A model generated the notes under the pieces. The model ran no database searches and was not told where the DNA came from. It worked only from the letters and a program-made list of their open reading frames with translations. From CAVYXZ01 sp965223835 (GTDB lineage Bacteria; Chloroflexota; Anaerolineae; Aggregatilineales; Phototrophicaceae), in the NCBI GenBank assembly GCA_965223835.1, contig CBDCXQ010000001.1, forward strand, positions 372,001 to 436,000: DNA of 64,000 bases. Reading direction: 5' to 3'. This document shows positions 15,687 to 24,018 of this stretch, one piece after another; the first letter of the stretch is position 1, and every line of letters begins with the position of its first letter. The position numbers and the translations under genes are program-made.

Positions 15687-16847
15687 ATGGTTGACGTATT
15701 CATCAGCTACAGCCGCCAGGACATCACGCAGATGCGGCAGGTGCGCGATTATCTGACGGCTGTGGGACTCAGTGTATGGACCGATGAGCGACTGAAGCCG
15801 GGTACGCAGCGGTGGAATGTTGCAGTTGAACACGCGATTGAGCATGCGGCCTGTGTCGTTGTCCTGCTGTCACCAGCGGCCAAAGAATCTGAATGGGTTG
15901 GGCGAGAACTGGATTACGCCATCGCGCAACGCAAAGCAATTTTTCCGGCACTCATTGAGGGTGACGAACGCACCGCTATCCCCCTATCGGTTATCAGCAT
16001 GCAGTGGTCCGACCTGCGGGTTCAAGCAGGGTTGCCAGCATTGCTGAGTGCCGTCACCCATCATCTGAACCAGGAACCGACACGGCCCACAGTTCGACCG
16101 GTCACGCGCTCGATGAACTGGTTGGTGGCCGGGGTAGTTGCTATCGTAGTGGTTGGTGGCGGCCTGTTACTGCTGCTGAACAGTGGCCTGTTGGTTACAG
16201 CGGAGCAAACGCCAACGGCTACATCCGTGCCCGCTGCGGCGCAACTTGTGGCAACAACTGTAACCGCTACGGCCTCGCTTGACTGTCCGATCACCGACGA
16301 TTTTACCGGACCTTCGGCCAACGACTGGTTCATTGATACGTCGGAGAGTTCGGCGATCAGCATCAACAACGGGGCCTACGAAATTGCCATTCTGGGGGTT
16401 AACGATCCCGCCGGGGGTGTTTCGTGGGGTAGCTTGCGCGGTGTGACGCTGGGGGATGTGCGGATTGAGGCCACCATGCGGGCGTCTGAGTTTACCGGAA
16501 CACTGGCTCGGACCGGTTTGTGGCTGCGGTACCAGGACGCCAATAACTTTCTGGCGTTTATGATAAGCAGCAGCGGCAAATATCGTATCGCCCGTTTCGA
16601 ATCAGGCTATACATCGCTGGTGGATTGGACGGACTCGGCAGCCATACAGACAGGTGACAATGCGGTTAATATCATGCGGATTGATAGCAATGGCAGCACC
16701 TTTGATTTGTACATTAACGACACCTTTCTCAGCCGCGTGACGGATGATACGTGGTCAACCGGACGCGTGGCGTTCTTTGGTTCGACCAGTGAACCTCCGG
16801 CTAGCTTTTATCTGGACTCCATTCGTATCTGTGAAAACGAGGCTTGA
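15687..16847 (+). CDS. receptor-like protein: TIR - TM - jelly-roll domain
   Basis: 386 residues. TIR at 1-130 (VDVFISYSRQ; E74 in ESEWVGRELDYA at the catalytic-Glu position; FPALIEG), one membrane helix near 147-172 (WLVAGVVAIVVVGGGLLLLL), a short T/A-rich stalk, and residues ~195-386 homologous to the C-terminus of the upstream protein (shared ANDWFID, VSWGSLRG, RTGLWLRYQD, FMISS-G-YRIARFE, DSIRIC). The start is 4 bp after the upstream stop, so the pair are co-transcribed. The external domain resembles LamG/DUF1080-type jelly rolls; its ligand, perhaps a glycan, is unknown. Confidence 0.88.
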   Translation: MVDVFISYSRQDITQMRQVRDYLTAVGLSVWTDERLKPGTQRWNVAVEHAIEHAACVVVLLSPAAKESEWVGRELDYAIAQRKAIFPALIEGDERTAIPLSVISMQWSDLRVQAGLPALLSAVTHHLNQEPTRPTVRPVTRSMNWLVAGVVAIVVVGGGLLLLLNSGLLVTAEQTPTATSVPAAAQLVATTVTATASLDCPITDDFTGPSANDWFIDTSESSAISINNGAYEIAILGVNDPAGGVSWGSLRGVTLGDVRIEATMRASEFTGTLARTGLWLRYQDANNFLAFMISSSGKYRIARFESGYTSLVDWTDSAAIQTGDNAVNIMRIDSNGSTFDLYINDTFLSRVTDDTWSTGRVAFFGSTSEPPASFYLDSIRICENEA

Positions 16848-16871
16848 CGCGGCGGGACCGCCCCGTATAAT
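16844..16871 (+). promoter_or_regulatory. promoter of the rplJ-rplL operon
   Basis: TTGACG (16844-16849), 16-bp spacer, TATAAT (16866-16871): a close match to the housekeeping sigma consensus. The -35 box overlaps the stop codon of the upstream TIR gene. It lies just ahead of the L10 leader. Confidence 0.8.
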
Positions 16872-16892
16872 GTTTGGTGGACAATTAAAAAC

Positions 16893-17030
16893 GTCTTGCC
16901 GCAGACAGCAGGTGCTCATAGAAGTGCTGAGTGCAAAGTGCTAAGTAAAAGGCCTTGATAAGGACTCTTACGAAGTACCAAGTTCTAAGCACTAAAAAGA
17001 GCTTAATTTCCTGCCGAGGTGAGGGACAGA
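16893..17030 (+). ncRNA. ribosomal protein L10 leader
   Basis: The two conserved strands of the L10 leader are present: TTGCCGCAGACAGCAGGTG at about 16896 and CCTGCCGAGGTGAGGG at about 17010. They pair as CTGC/GCAG-type helices and hold the kink-turn bases to which the L10(L12)4 complex binds for autoregulation. Between them lies an unusually repetitive apical region: GTGCTGAGTGCAAAGTGCTA (from 16924) and an imperfect reverse complement at about 16974-16993. Confidence 0.8.
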
Positions 17031-17061
17031 ACCATAATTGCTAAATTCAGGACGATTGGTG

Positions 17062-17092
17062 CGGCCCTTGCTATTGATGCGGGCCGTTTTTT
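17062..17092 (+). terminator. attenuator terminator of the L10 leader
   Basis: CGGCCC (17062-17067) pairs with GGGCCG (17081-17086), followed by TTTTTT. Its position between the L10 leader and rplJ fits transcription attenuation controlled by L10 binding. Confidence 0.8.
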
Positions 17093-17123
17093 ATTGCAAC
17101 CAAATTTCGTAAGAAAGGAGGAT

Positions 17124-17675
17124 ATGCATTTGGCAATTACGAGAGCACGTAAAGAAGAACTCGTTGCGACCTATAGCCAGCTTTTGGAGCACTCCAACGG
17201 CATCATCGTTACCGAGTATCGGGGCTTGTCGGTGAACGACATCAGCGACCTGCGCAACAAATTGGTCGAGGTTAACTCGGCTTATGTCGTGACCAAAAAC
17301 ACGTTGTTCAAGCGGTCACTACAAGCCAATGATTGGCCGGTGCCCGACGATCTGCTATTGGGTCCGGTGGCAACTGCTTTTGCTGATGGTAACATGCCGG
17401 GTACGGCCAAAGCGCTGCTGGATTTCCAGAAAGAGCATGAGGACGTACTGGTTATCAAAGGCGGTGTGATGACCGGCAACGTCTTGTCGCCGGCAGACAT
17501 TGAGGCTGTTTCCAAGCTGCCGTCGCTGGACGAGTTGCGTTCAGAACTCGCTGGGCTGATGGTCCAACCCGCAACCGGGCTGGTCAGCGTACTCAACGCG
17601 GCCACTGCCGATATTGTCAATGTCCTGCAAGCCTATGTGCAGGAAAATTCTGAAGAAGATGGCGAAGCCGCCTAG
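17124..17675 (+). CDS. rplJ: 50S ribosomal protein L10
   Basis: 183 residues. Forms the base of the ribosomal stalk and carries the L7/L12 dimers. Seen: ITRARKEELVATYSQLLEHS, IVTEYRGLSVNDISDLRNKL, YVVTKNTLFKRSL and the C-terminal helix that binds L12. The ATG at 17124 is used because AGAAAGGAGG lies directly upstream; any earlier start would fall inside the leader RNA. Co-transcribed with rplL 18 bp downstream. Confidence 0.95.
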   Translation: MHLAITRARKEELVATYSQLLEHSNGIIVTEYRGLSVNDISDLRNKLVEVNSAYVVTKNTLFKRSLQANDWPVPDDLLLGPVATAFADGNMPGTAKALLDFQKEHEDVLVIKGGVMTGNVLSPADIEAVSKLPSLDELRSELAGLMVQPATGLVSVLNAATADIVNVLQAYVQENSEEDGEAA

Positions 17676-17693
17676 AGAAGAAGAGGATAGAAA

Positions 17694-18077
17694 ATGGCTG
17701 ACCTTGCAAAAATTGTAGATGAACTGAGTGAGCTGACGATTCTGGAAGCTGCTGAACTGAAAACGTTGCTGGAAGAAAAATGGGGCGTCACCGCGGCGGC
17801 GGCTGGCCCAATGATGGCGATGGCGGCGGCGGCTCCGGGCGCGGCGGCTGAAGAAGAAGAAGAAAAGACCGAATTCGACGTCATTCTGTCGGATATCGGC
17901 CCCAAGAAGATCAACGTCATCAAGGCGGTGCGGGCGCTCACTGACCTGGGCTTGAAAGAAGCCAAAGAACTGGTCGAAGGTGCGCCGTCCACTGTGATGG
18001 AACAGATCAGCAAAGATGCTGCCGACGAAGCCAAGAAGAAACTGGAAGAAGAAGGCGCAAAGGTCGAACTGAAGTAA
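17694..18077 (+). CDS. rplL: 50S ribosomal protein L7/L12
   Basis: 127 residues, normal length. N-terminal dimerisation helix LAKIVDELSELTILEAAEL, an Ala/Glu-rich hinge at 40-58, and the factor-binding C-terminal domain (FDVILSDIGPKKINVIKAVR, LGLKEAKELVEGAPSTV). Recruits elongation factors on the stalk. AGAGGATAG precedes the ATG. Confidence 0.97.
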   Translation: MADLAKIVDELSELTILEAAELKTLLEEKWGVTAAAAGPMMAMAAAAPGAAAEEEEEKTEFDVILSDIGPKKINVIKAVRALTDLGLKEAKELVEGAPSTVMEQISKDAADEAKKKLEEEGAKVELK

Positions 18078-18147
18078 CTTACCTTGCAGGGGGCTGAGTC
18101 TGAGCATGTTTATGATCTTTAAGAAAATAATGCGGAAAAGTGATTAA

Positions 18148-18212
18148 CCTCACCCCTCCTTACCTGCGGTAATTCCTCCCCTCTCCAACCTGGAGAGGGG
18201 TTGGGGGTGAGG
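18148..18212. repeat. C-rich palindromic dispersed repeat, copy 6 (best-preserved)
   Basis: Nested inverted repeats: outer CCTCACCCC (18148-18156) with GGGGTGAGG (18204-18212), inner CCCCTCTCCA (18178-18187) with TGGAGAGGGG (18191-18200). It has the size and symmetry of a small non-autonomous repeat. Situated between rplL and fetA. Confidence 0.8.
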
Positions 18213-18326
18213 TTGGGCGAAAGCAAGTCACAATAGTGTCCGCATTTAACTCTTAATTTGCATAAACCCACTGTTTTTTGCGCAGAAGTGCGTAATTTCA
18301 CTCAAGTAAGAGCGTCCTGCTGGAAA

Positions 18327-18353
18327 AGCTGGGGGATTTGCCTCGGCTTTTTT
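18327..18353 (+). terminator. terminator upstream of the fetA-like gene
   Basis: AGCTGGGG (18327-18334) pairs with CCTCGGCT (18341-18348) around GATTTG, followed by a T-run. It lies 70 bp before the ABC-transporter start and well after rplL, so it may be an attenuator in a leader (about 18240-18420) of the fetAB operon. No known riboswitch class is recognised. Confidence 0.6.
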
Positions 18354-18422
18354 GTTACCCAACCTCTAGAAGTTGCCATGCAGCTAGCACGTGAGAAAAT
18401 GAGACTCCATTATAGGGGAGCC

Positions 18423-19160
18423 ATGTCTTATATTCGTGTTGAAAATCTGAGCATTACGCGTAGCAATCAGCCGGTGCTGCACGCCGTCAACTTTGCTGTA
18501 ACCAGCGGGGAGATCCTCGTCATTATCGGACCCAGTGGCGGCGGCAAAAGTACGTTGCTGCGTTGTCTTAATCGGTTGCAAGAGCCGGAACCAAGTCATA
18601 TCTTTCTGAACGATACCGATATTACGAGTATTCCGGTGATTGAGCTGCGGCGACAGGTTGGCATGATCTTTCAGAAAACGGCACCGTTTGCCGGGACGGT
18701 GGCGGATAATTTGCAATATGGTCCCGCCTTGCAGGGCAAAACCCTGTCCCAGCAGCGACTGGGTGAACTGATGGAACTGGCATCGCTGGAGCCGGAACTG
18801 CTGGACAAAAATGCTCAAGAACTATCCGGCGGGCAGGAACAGCGGTTGGCGATTGCGCGGGCGCTGGCGAATGAACCAACGGTGCTGCTGTTGGATGAAC
18901 CCACGTCGTCGCTGGATCCGATAGCAACCCATCATGTTGAGGAATCACTCGAGAATCTACGCGACCACCTGGGCCTGACGCTGGTGTGGGTGTCGCACGC
19001 CATTGAACAGGCCCGGCGCGTGGCTGACCGGGTACTCTTGTTGGATGCTGGCGAGGTGGTGCGGGTGGATACGGTTGATGCGATGTTGAATCCCGAAAAT
19101 GGGGACAAACGCACACTGGCATTCGCCACCGGTGATGAGGAAGGTTTGCACGACTCATGA
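18423..19160 (+). CDS. fetA: ABC transporter ATP-binding protein, FetA-like
   Basis: 245 residues from the ATG at 18423 (GGGGAGCC upstream). Walker A GPSGGGKST, Q-loop MIFQKTAPF, signature LSGGQEQRLAIARAL, Walker B VLLLDEPTSSLD and H-loop VSHAIEQ are all intact. Together with the overlapping membrane gene it matches the FetAB (YbbLM) system, proposed to export iron and protect against oxidative stress. The iron role is inferred from family only. Confidence 0.85.
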   Translation: MSYIRVENLSITRSNQPVLHAVNFAVTSGEILVIIGPSGGGKSTLLRCLNRLQEPEPSHIFLNDTDITSIPVIELRRQVGMIFQKTAPFAGTVADNLQYGPALQGKTLSQQRLGELMELASLEPELLDKNAQELSGGQEQRLAIARALANEPTVLLLDEPTSSLDPIATHHVEESLENLRDHLGLTLVWVSHAIEQARRVADRVLLLDAGEVVRVDTVDAMLNPENGDKRTLAFATGDEEGLHDS

Positions 19161-19957
19161 GCGGCATAAATCTTGATTTTTTCAGCGGATTAGACAATCT
19201 ATCGGGCGTTCTGCTGTCGATTATTTTCGTTGTTGTGGCGATTGGCGTGTCGCGCTGGCAGCAGGCCGATCTCGAAAAAGATCTGGCGATTGCCACTTTT
19301 CGCAGCTTTTTCCAACTGATTCTCATCGGCTACGCGCTGCAATTGATTTTCCAGCAAGATCACCCGGCGCTGACGCTGCTGTTCCTGGTTGTCATGACGA
19401 CGATTGCGGGGCGGACCACTGCGCGGCGGGCCAACAAAACGCCCCGTGCGCAAACCATCGCGTTGCTGTCCATCGGCATTGGGTCGGCGTTGACATTGGC
19501 TGTGTTGATCGTCCTTCAGGTGTTCGCGTTTGTGCCGCGCGATGTGATTCCGATTGGCGGCATGATTATCGGCAACGCGATGACGACGGCCACCCTGGTG
19601 ATGACGCGCCTGAGTGATGATTTCCGCGACCAGCGCAATCTCATCGAGTCCAAGTTGGCGCTGGGTGCCACCAGTCGGCAGGCATCATTGGGTCAGTTCC
19701 AGCGCACGCTGCGCAATGCCCTGGTCCCGATTGTGGACACGACAAAAACGGTGGGCTTAATCAAGCTGCCGGGCGCGATGACCGGGATGATTCTAGCGGG
19801 AGCCTCGCCCTTAGAAGCGGTTCAATTGCAGATGATCGTCATGTACATGCTGGTCGGCGCAACCACGTTTACGGGCCTGATCGCCGCGTACCTGACCTAT
19901 CGTCAATTCTTCACCCCGGCCTATCAATTACAATTTAGCGAAACTTCCGCCGCCTGA
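19157..19957 (+). CDS. fetB: ABC transporter permease, FetB-like
   Basis: 266 residues, about seven membrane helices. FetB family stretches: AIATFRSFFQLILIGYALQ, PIGGMIIGNAMTTATLVMTR, ESKLALGATSRQAS and TVGLIKLPGAMTGMILAGA. Start overlaps fetA stop by 4 bp (ATGA), so translation is coupled. Forms the membrane half of the exporter with FetA. Confidence 0.9.
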   Translation: MSGINLDFFSGLDNLSGVLLSIIFVVVAIGVSRWQQADLEKDLAIATFRSFFQLILIGYALQLIFQQDHPALTLLFLVVMTTIAGRTTARRANKTPRAQTIALLSIGIGSALTLAVLIVLQVFAFVPRDVIPIGGMIIGNAMTTATLVMTRLSDDFRDQRNLIESKLALGATSRQASLGQFQRTLRNALVPIVDTTKTVGLIKLPGAMTGMILAGASPLEAVQLQMIVMYMLVGATTFTGLIAAYLTYRQFFTPAYQLQFSETSAA

Positions 19958-20004
19958 GTTGATGTTACAATTGAGAACAGGTTGAGATAACGGATTCTGA
20001 ACGG

Positions 20005-21177
20005 ATGCTGCTGCAAAAATTGCTCCCATTGCTGGTGTTTATAGTGGGTGTCACGCCGGTGATTGCCCAGGATGATGATCTGCCGCTGTCGGCGACCATC
20101 AATTATGGTGACCAGGTCGCCGATGATTTAACGGCGCGCGCCTTCTGGGATTGGTGGCTGATTTTTGCCAATGAAGGCGAAACGTTGATTGTTAACATGC
20201 AGGGCGATGAGTCGCTGGAGCCGCTGGTGGGGATTTTGGGGCCAGGGGGCAATCTCGTAGCGCGCAGCGACGATGGCTTACCGGGTGGTGCGGTTACGCT
20301 CGAATATACGGCAGAGGAAGCCGGTGAGCATACGATTGTGGCGACGCGCGTCGGCAACGAAAATGGGACGTCAACCGGTCCCTATACTTTGCAGGTCCAG
20401 CAGGCCAATCCACCTTTAGCCCGCGTCAACCCCTATCAGGAAGTTGTGTTTCGCTGTCAGGATTACGACGTGACCAATGCGCTGACCGTCATCTTCGAAG
20501 ATGATCCCGATCAGCCTGCGCAATATGTCATCAGCGTGTATGGGTTGGATGGCTTTGCGCCGGTGATCCGCGCCTATTTCGAAAACTTTGATCTGACGGA
20601 TTGCTCCCGTGACGCGCAGGCCGTCGCCAATAATGTGTTTACGCTGCCGACGGGGGAGAGCGTTACCCTGATCGATAACTTTGACGAGGTGACGGCACAA
20701 CTGGGCATCATGAACGCCAGCGAGATCGGACCCATCACGCTGACGATTGGTAGTGCCGATGGGAAGCCGGGCCGCTTTATCGCTGTCATTGATGGACTGG
20801 TGATTGGTGAAGACGATATTGATGAGTTTCAGGTCGGTCAGGGGCCAATGGCGGCTACCCGGCCCTTAACCATCTATATGGTTGCCGATCAAGCTACGCG
20901 GTTAGATCCGGCGCTGGCGCTGCCCGATCACCCCGACGAGATTGGCGTGTGTGATGATGCGGGACGGCGGGGCTGTGAAAACATTCCATCACCGGAAGGA
21001 CTGGAAATTTACCTGGCTGAAATTGACCGGTCAATCGTGGCGGATCGTTTTGATGCCGGAGCAATTTTGGCGGCGGGTCCGCCAGAACTACGCAACCTTG
21101 AATTGAGCAGTTTTGATAACCGCACCACCGGGCGTTATACGCTGGTGTTTATCGGCGAACTTCCAGCGCGGGATTGA
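20005..21177 (+). CDS. secreted protein with PPC-like domain
   Basis: 390 residues. Signal peptide MLLQKLLPLLVFIVGVTPVIA then QDDD. Residues 30-135 look like a bacterial pre-peptidase C-terminal (PPC)-type beta sandwich (INYGDQVADDL, WWLIFANEGETLIVNMQG, AEEAGEHTIVATRVGNENG, TGPYTLQV). The rest is beta-rich with few Cys and no enzyme motif that I recognise. Probably extracellular or surface-bound; role unknown. Confidence 0.65.
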   Translation: MLLQKLLPLLVFIVGVTPVIAQDDDLPLSATINYGDQVADDLTARAFWDWWLIFANEGETLIVNMQGDESLEPLVGILGPGGNLVARSDDGLPGGAVTLEYTAEEAGEHTIVATRVGNENGTSTGPYTLQVQQANPPLARVNPYQEVVFRCQDYDVTNALTVIFEDDPDQPAQYVISVYGLDGFAPVIRAYFENFDLTDCSRDAQAVANNVFTLPTGESVTLIDNFDEVTAQLGIMNASEIGPITLTIGSADGKPGRFIAVIDGLVIGEDDIDEFQVGQGPMAATRPLTIYMVADQATRLDPALALPDHPDEIGVCDDAGRRGCENIPSPEGLEIYLAEIDRSIVADRFDAGAILAAGPPELRNLELSSFDNRTTGRYTLVFIGELPARD

Positions 21178-21310
21178 GTAGACCTATTTCCCATATCTGG
21201 TTGTCAGAATAGCGCCATATCTTCGAGGGTGCGATAAAGCTCAAGGGTATGTAGATCAACGCTGCGTCTATACTCAAGGGTAATATTACTTGTGGTTAAA
21301 GGCAGCGACC

Positions 21311-21688
21311 ATGCCAATTGAGCTGATACAGGACAACCGAACAACACTGCGCAGCATTTATCAGGGACGCTGGACCTGGGATGATTTTTATCACAACATG
21401 GATGAGGTCATGGCCTATCTCGAACAGACTGAGGCCAAGATTGACATGATTATCGACCTACGGGCCAGTGGTTCTCTCCCTCCCGGTGCATTGAGCCATC
21501 TCAAAAATATCAAGTCGATGGATCATCCACAAATGGGGCAGACCGTGATTGTGGGAGCCAATACCTTTATGGAGGTTATGGGCCGAATGATGGAACGCTT
21601 CCGACCACAGCTGGCTGAGAGGCAGCATTTTGTGGCAACACTTGAGGAAGCCCACGAAAGGCTTATGCAAGTGCGGGAGCGCGACTGA
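21311..21688 (+). CDS. STAS/SpoIIAA-like solo protein
   Basis: 125 residues from the ATG at 21311. Alternating strands and helices: RTTLRSIYQGRWTWDDFY, KIDMIIDLRASGSLP, GQTVIVGANTFMEVM, and a C-terminal helix FVATLEEAHERLMQVR. The pattern fits the SpoIIAA/STAS-like fold found as single small proteins in Chloroflexota. No enzyme motif. Two similarly built proteins lie at 22670 and 23199 on the other strand. Confidence 0.5.
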   Translation: MPIELIQDNRTTLRSIYQGRWTWDDFYHNMDEVMAYLEQTEAKIDMIIDLRASGSLPPGALSHLKNIKSMDHPQMGQTVIVGANTFMEVMGRMMERFRPQLAERQHFVATLEEAHERLMQVRERD

Positions 21689-21693
21689 GGGGC

Positions 21694-22101
21694 TTATTCT
21701 CCATGCTGGCGATCATAATTGCGCCATATCATGCCCGCAGCGCGTTGCATCCCCAGCCGTTCATAAAAGGGCTGTATATCCGCATCACACATCAGATCAA
21801 TAGCATACAGGTGATCCAGCTTGTTCAACATCCGCTGAACAAGTTTGGTGCCGATTCCCTGACCCTGATAGGTGGGCAGCACTTCCAGATTCGGGATAAA
21901 GGCCGCCAATACACCATCGCTAATGGCTGTGATGAAGCCGACAACCTTGCCGGTCTGGTCGTCAATTGCCAGCACGATTTCCGTACTGCCCTGTAAGATG
22001 CGCCGATGCGTTGCTGGGCTGGGTGGGTTGGGCCAGCCGACGAAAAATCCGTGTAACTGGCCCGGGGTAATCTGCTCTAGCGAATCGGTGTAAATAATCA
22101 T
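21694..22101 (-). CDS. GNAT-family N-acetyltransferase
   Basis: 135 residues. LEVLPTYQGQGIGTKLVQRM is the acetyl-CoA loop (Q-x-x-G-I-G), followed by the beta-5 region and FYERLGMQRAAGMIWRNY. The N-terminus GFFVGWPNPPSPATHRRIL is typical of small GNATs that act on metabolites or peptides. Substrate unknown. Convergent with the STAS-like gene, 5 bp apart. Confidence 0.85.
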   Translation of the reverse strand: MIIYTDSLEQITPGQLHGFFVGWPNPPSPATHRRILQGSTEIVLAIDDQTGKVVGFITAISDGVLAAFIPNLEVLPTYQGQGIGTKLVQRMLNKLDHLYAIDLMCDADIQPFYERLGMQRAAGMIWRNYDRQHGE

Positions 22102-22177
22102 TGTGAGCCTAATGTGCTGCGGGTGATTGCATGATCTTGTAGCTAAACGCTTATTTTATCTTCACAATAACACAGTC

Positions 22178-22585
22178 TCAAACTGGCTGGAACAGTAAAT
22201 GCAGGTGTAGCTTCCCCAGGCAGATTGTATCCCGATCGTGAAGCGGATAAGGCTGATGGGGTCGGAGGCGCTGATCGTTCAAATAAGTGCCATTGGCACT
22301 GCTGAGATCGGTGAGCCAAAGGTTCGATTCGCGCCAGTCGATGGTAGCATGGCGGCGGGAAACACCATTTTCTTTTGCCGCATACAGTGTGAGGTCAACA
22401 TCGGGTTGCTGCGCGCTGGAGATACTGCTGCGCCCCAGTATGGTTGGCTGTCCACGTTGCAAAAAGATGTAGGGGAAGTGCGCGGCGGTTGGTATGAATA
22501 ATACCACTTTGGCGACTTCAGTCGTTGTTGCTGGATGGTTCGTCGCTAATTCTGGCAGCGGAACGGTTGCGCTTCGTCCTGACAT
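22178..22585 (-). CDS. FHA-domain protein
   Basis: 135 residues from the ATG at 22583-22585. One forkhead-associated domain fills the C-terminal 90 residues: TILGRSSIS, NGVSRRHATI, LTDLSSANGTYLND. The Arg, Ser-x-x-His and Asn that contact phosphothreonine are all kept. The N-terminal 35 residues are probably disordered. It could read the Thr phosphorylation made by kinases such as the one at 12224 (inference; no linkage). Confidence 0.85.
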   Translation of the reverse strand: MSGRSATVPLPELATNHPATTTEVAKVVLFIPTAAHFPYIFLQRGQPTILGRSSISSAQQPDVDLTLYAAKENGVSRRHATIDWRESNLWLTDLSSANGTYLNDQRLRPHQPYPLHDRDTICLGKLHLHLLFQPV

Positions 22586-22669
22586 GCTCAACTCTCACAA
22601 AGGCAGTAAGACCGCTCGAACTTTGAAGATCAGACTCAATGTTCGAGCGGTCATGGTTGGATCATTAAA

Positions 22670-23104
22670 TCAAGGTGTGACGATTTTCTTCGGTGGAAGC
22701 TCCTTGCTGCGTTCCAGCCACGTCATGGCCGGTTCCGGGGCTTTAAATACCATCACACGCAGACCAAATGGCCGGTACATATCAATAAACTCTTTCAAGT
22801 TTAACATCGCCAGCGCCTTCGGCGGCATCACCAATGCCCAGTGTTGCCAGCCCGCTTCGAGGACCCGCGGGAACCAGTCCGTCTTGGCCCATTCAGTGTC
22901 ATCTTCCGGTAATGCTGCATTCATCCGGTCGTCCGATAGCCATTTATGGGCTTCATATTCTTTGAACACCTCAAGCCCAGTGTTGAGGGCTTCGCGGAAC
23001 ACTGCCCCCTGGACCACCTGATGAAACGTATGATGCACGATCTTCTTATCGGTGTGATACCGGAGTGTGAGGAATTCGTTTTCGATGATTGTTTTGGTCG
23101 ACAT
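22670..23104 (-). CDS. STAS/SpoIIAA-like solo protein
   Basis: 144 residues. FLTLRYHTDKKIVHHTFHQ opens a strand-helix series with AHKWLSDDRMNAALPEDDTEW, HWALVMPPKALAMLN and FGLRVMVFKAPEPAMTWL. The last segment is the short strand-helix with which SpoIIAA/STAS-like proteins end. No catalytic residues. A GGATAA ribosome site precedes the ATG. Probably a signalling adaptor; function unknown. Confidence 0.5.
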   Translation of the reverse strand: MSTKTIIENEFLTLRYHTDKKIVHHTFHQVVQGAVFREALNTGLEVFKEYEAHKWLSDDRMNAALPEDDTEWAKTDWFPRVLEAGWQHWALVMPPKALAMLNLKEFIDMYRPFGLRVMVFKAPEPAMTWLERSKELPPKKIVTP

Positions 23105-23198
23105 GGTTTATCCTTTTACTTACTGCTCATGCAGGCGGCGATTATTAGGCGCTGCATAAGCAAAATCTGATTGAATGAAACGATTGCGTTTTCAACGC

Positions 23199-23600
23199 TC
23201 ACGATGCTGGTTTTTGTGACTTGAGTTTCAATTGCCAGCGCACATATTCCAGCGCATCGTCAACGGTCTCAAGTACCCCGTGCCCTTCCGGGTCAATTCG
23301 CTTCAGGACATCCCGTGCCAGCATCGCCATCTTGTCGCGACCTACGAAAATGTTGGTAATGCGCGGATCGCTGGTCGTGCCGGTGGCGCCCTGTGAAGCC
23401 TCCTTGATGACGGCCATCATCTCCATAAACGAACATTCCTGTTTGCGAACGTCCGTAATGCGGAAGATGGGACCCTCGATCTGTTGGGCCAGTGCCGCGA
23501 TTTGTGCGTACACATCACGGGCGATCTCGACGTCGAGATGGCCGTCAACAGTGACCACAATAATGGGTTCATCCGGAATTTTGGTTACAGTTGCAGACAT
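23199..23600 (-). CDS. STAS/SpoIIAA-like solo protein
   Basis: 133 residues. IIVVTVDGHLDVEIARDVYA, GPIFRITDVRKQECSFMEMM, NIFVGRDKMAMLARDVL and VLETVDDALEYVRWQL reproduce the strand-helix pattern of the preceding gene. GGGGG precedes the ATG. It is 94 bp upstream of the 22670 gene in the same orientation; the two may be an operon with the FHA gene. Confidence 0.5.
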   Translation of the reverse strand: MSATVTKIPDEPIIVVTVDGHLDVEIARDVYAQIAALAQQIEGPIFRITDVRKQECSFMEMMAVIKEASQGATGTTSDPRITNIFVGRDKMAMLARDVLKRIDPEGHGVLETVDDALEYVRWQLKLKSQKPAS

Positions 23601-24018
23601 TGTTGCCCCCTATATATGTGTGTATTGTTATATTACGTTATGTCAAGATTAAGGAAGCTTAAGATTTGTGAAAATCAGGCAAAAAGTGACATTGAAAAGC
23701 AAATTTAAAAGTGTTGATGTTAATAATAGCAGCTTAAATCCTAATAGCTTTGTGAAAACTAACCAATGAATCGATGATAGGTGACAAATTTTGGTTTTTC
23801 TGGTCAAATCTTATAAAATTCGTAAACGTTTTTTGGCAATTGTTAGGCATATGCGGTAAAGTGCTGTCTAATAGAACAATGAATTAGGGGGAAATGCGAT
23901 TACAAAATCTGCTTGATGAAATAGCGACGAATTTATAAATAATTTAGAGAAACTTACGCAGCAACCTCGCCATCAATGATATGTTGAGACTATAGCCTAG
24001 AGGAAAGCGAACGAAGTT
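23601..24018. other. AT-rich intergenic region
   Basis: Over 400 bases of markedly AT-rich DNA between divergent genes. No gene, repeat or convincing promoter pair found. Promoters for the STAS-like gene (minus) and the zinc-ribbon gene (plus) should be here. Confidence 0.5.

Noticed and set aside
22315..22335. GGTTCGATT text like a tRNA T-loop
   Set aside because: Inside the FHA coding sequence, with no acceptor stem around it.
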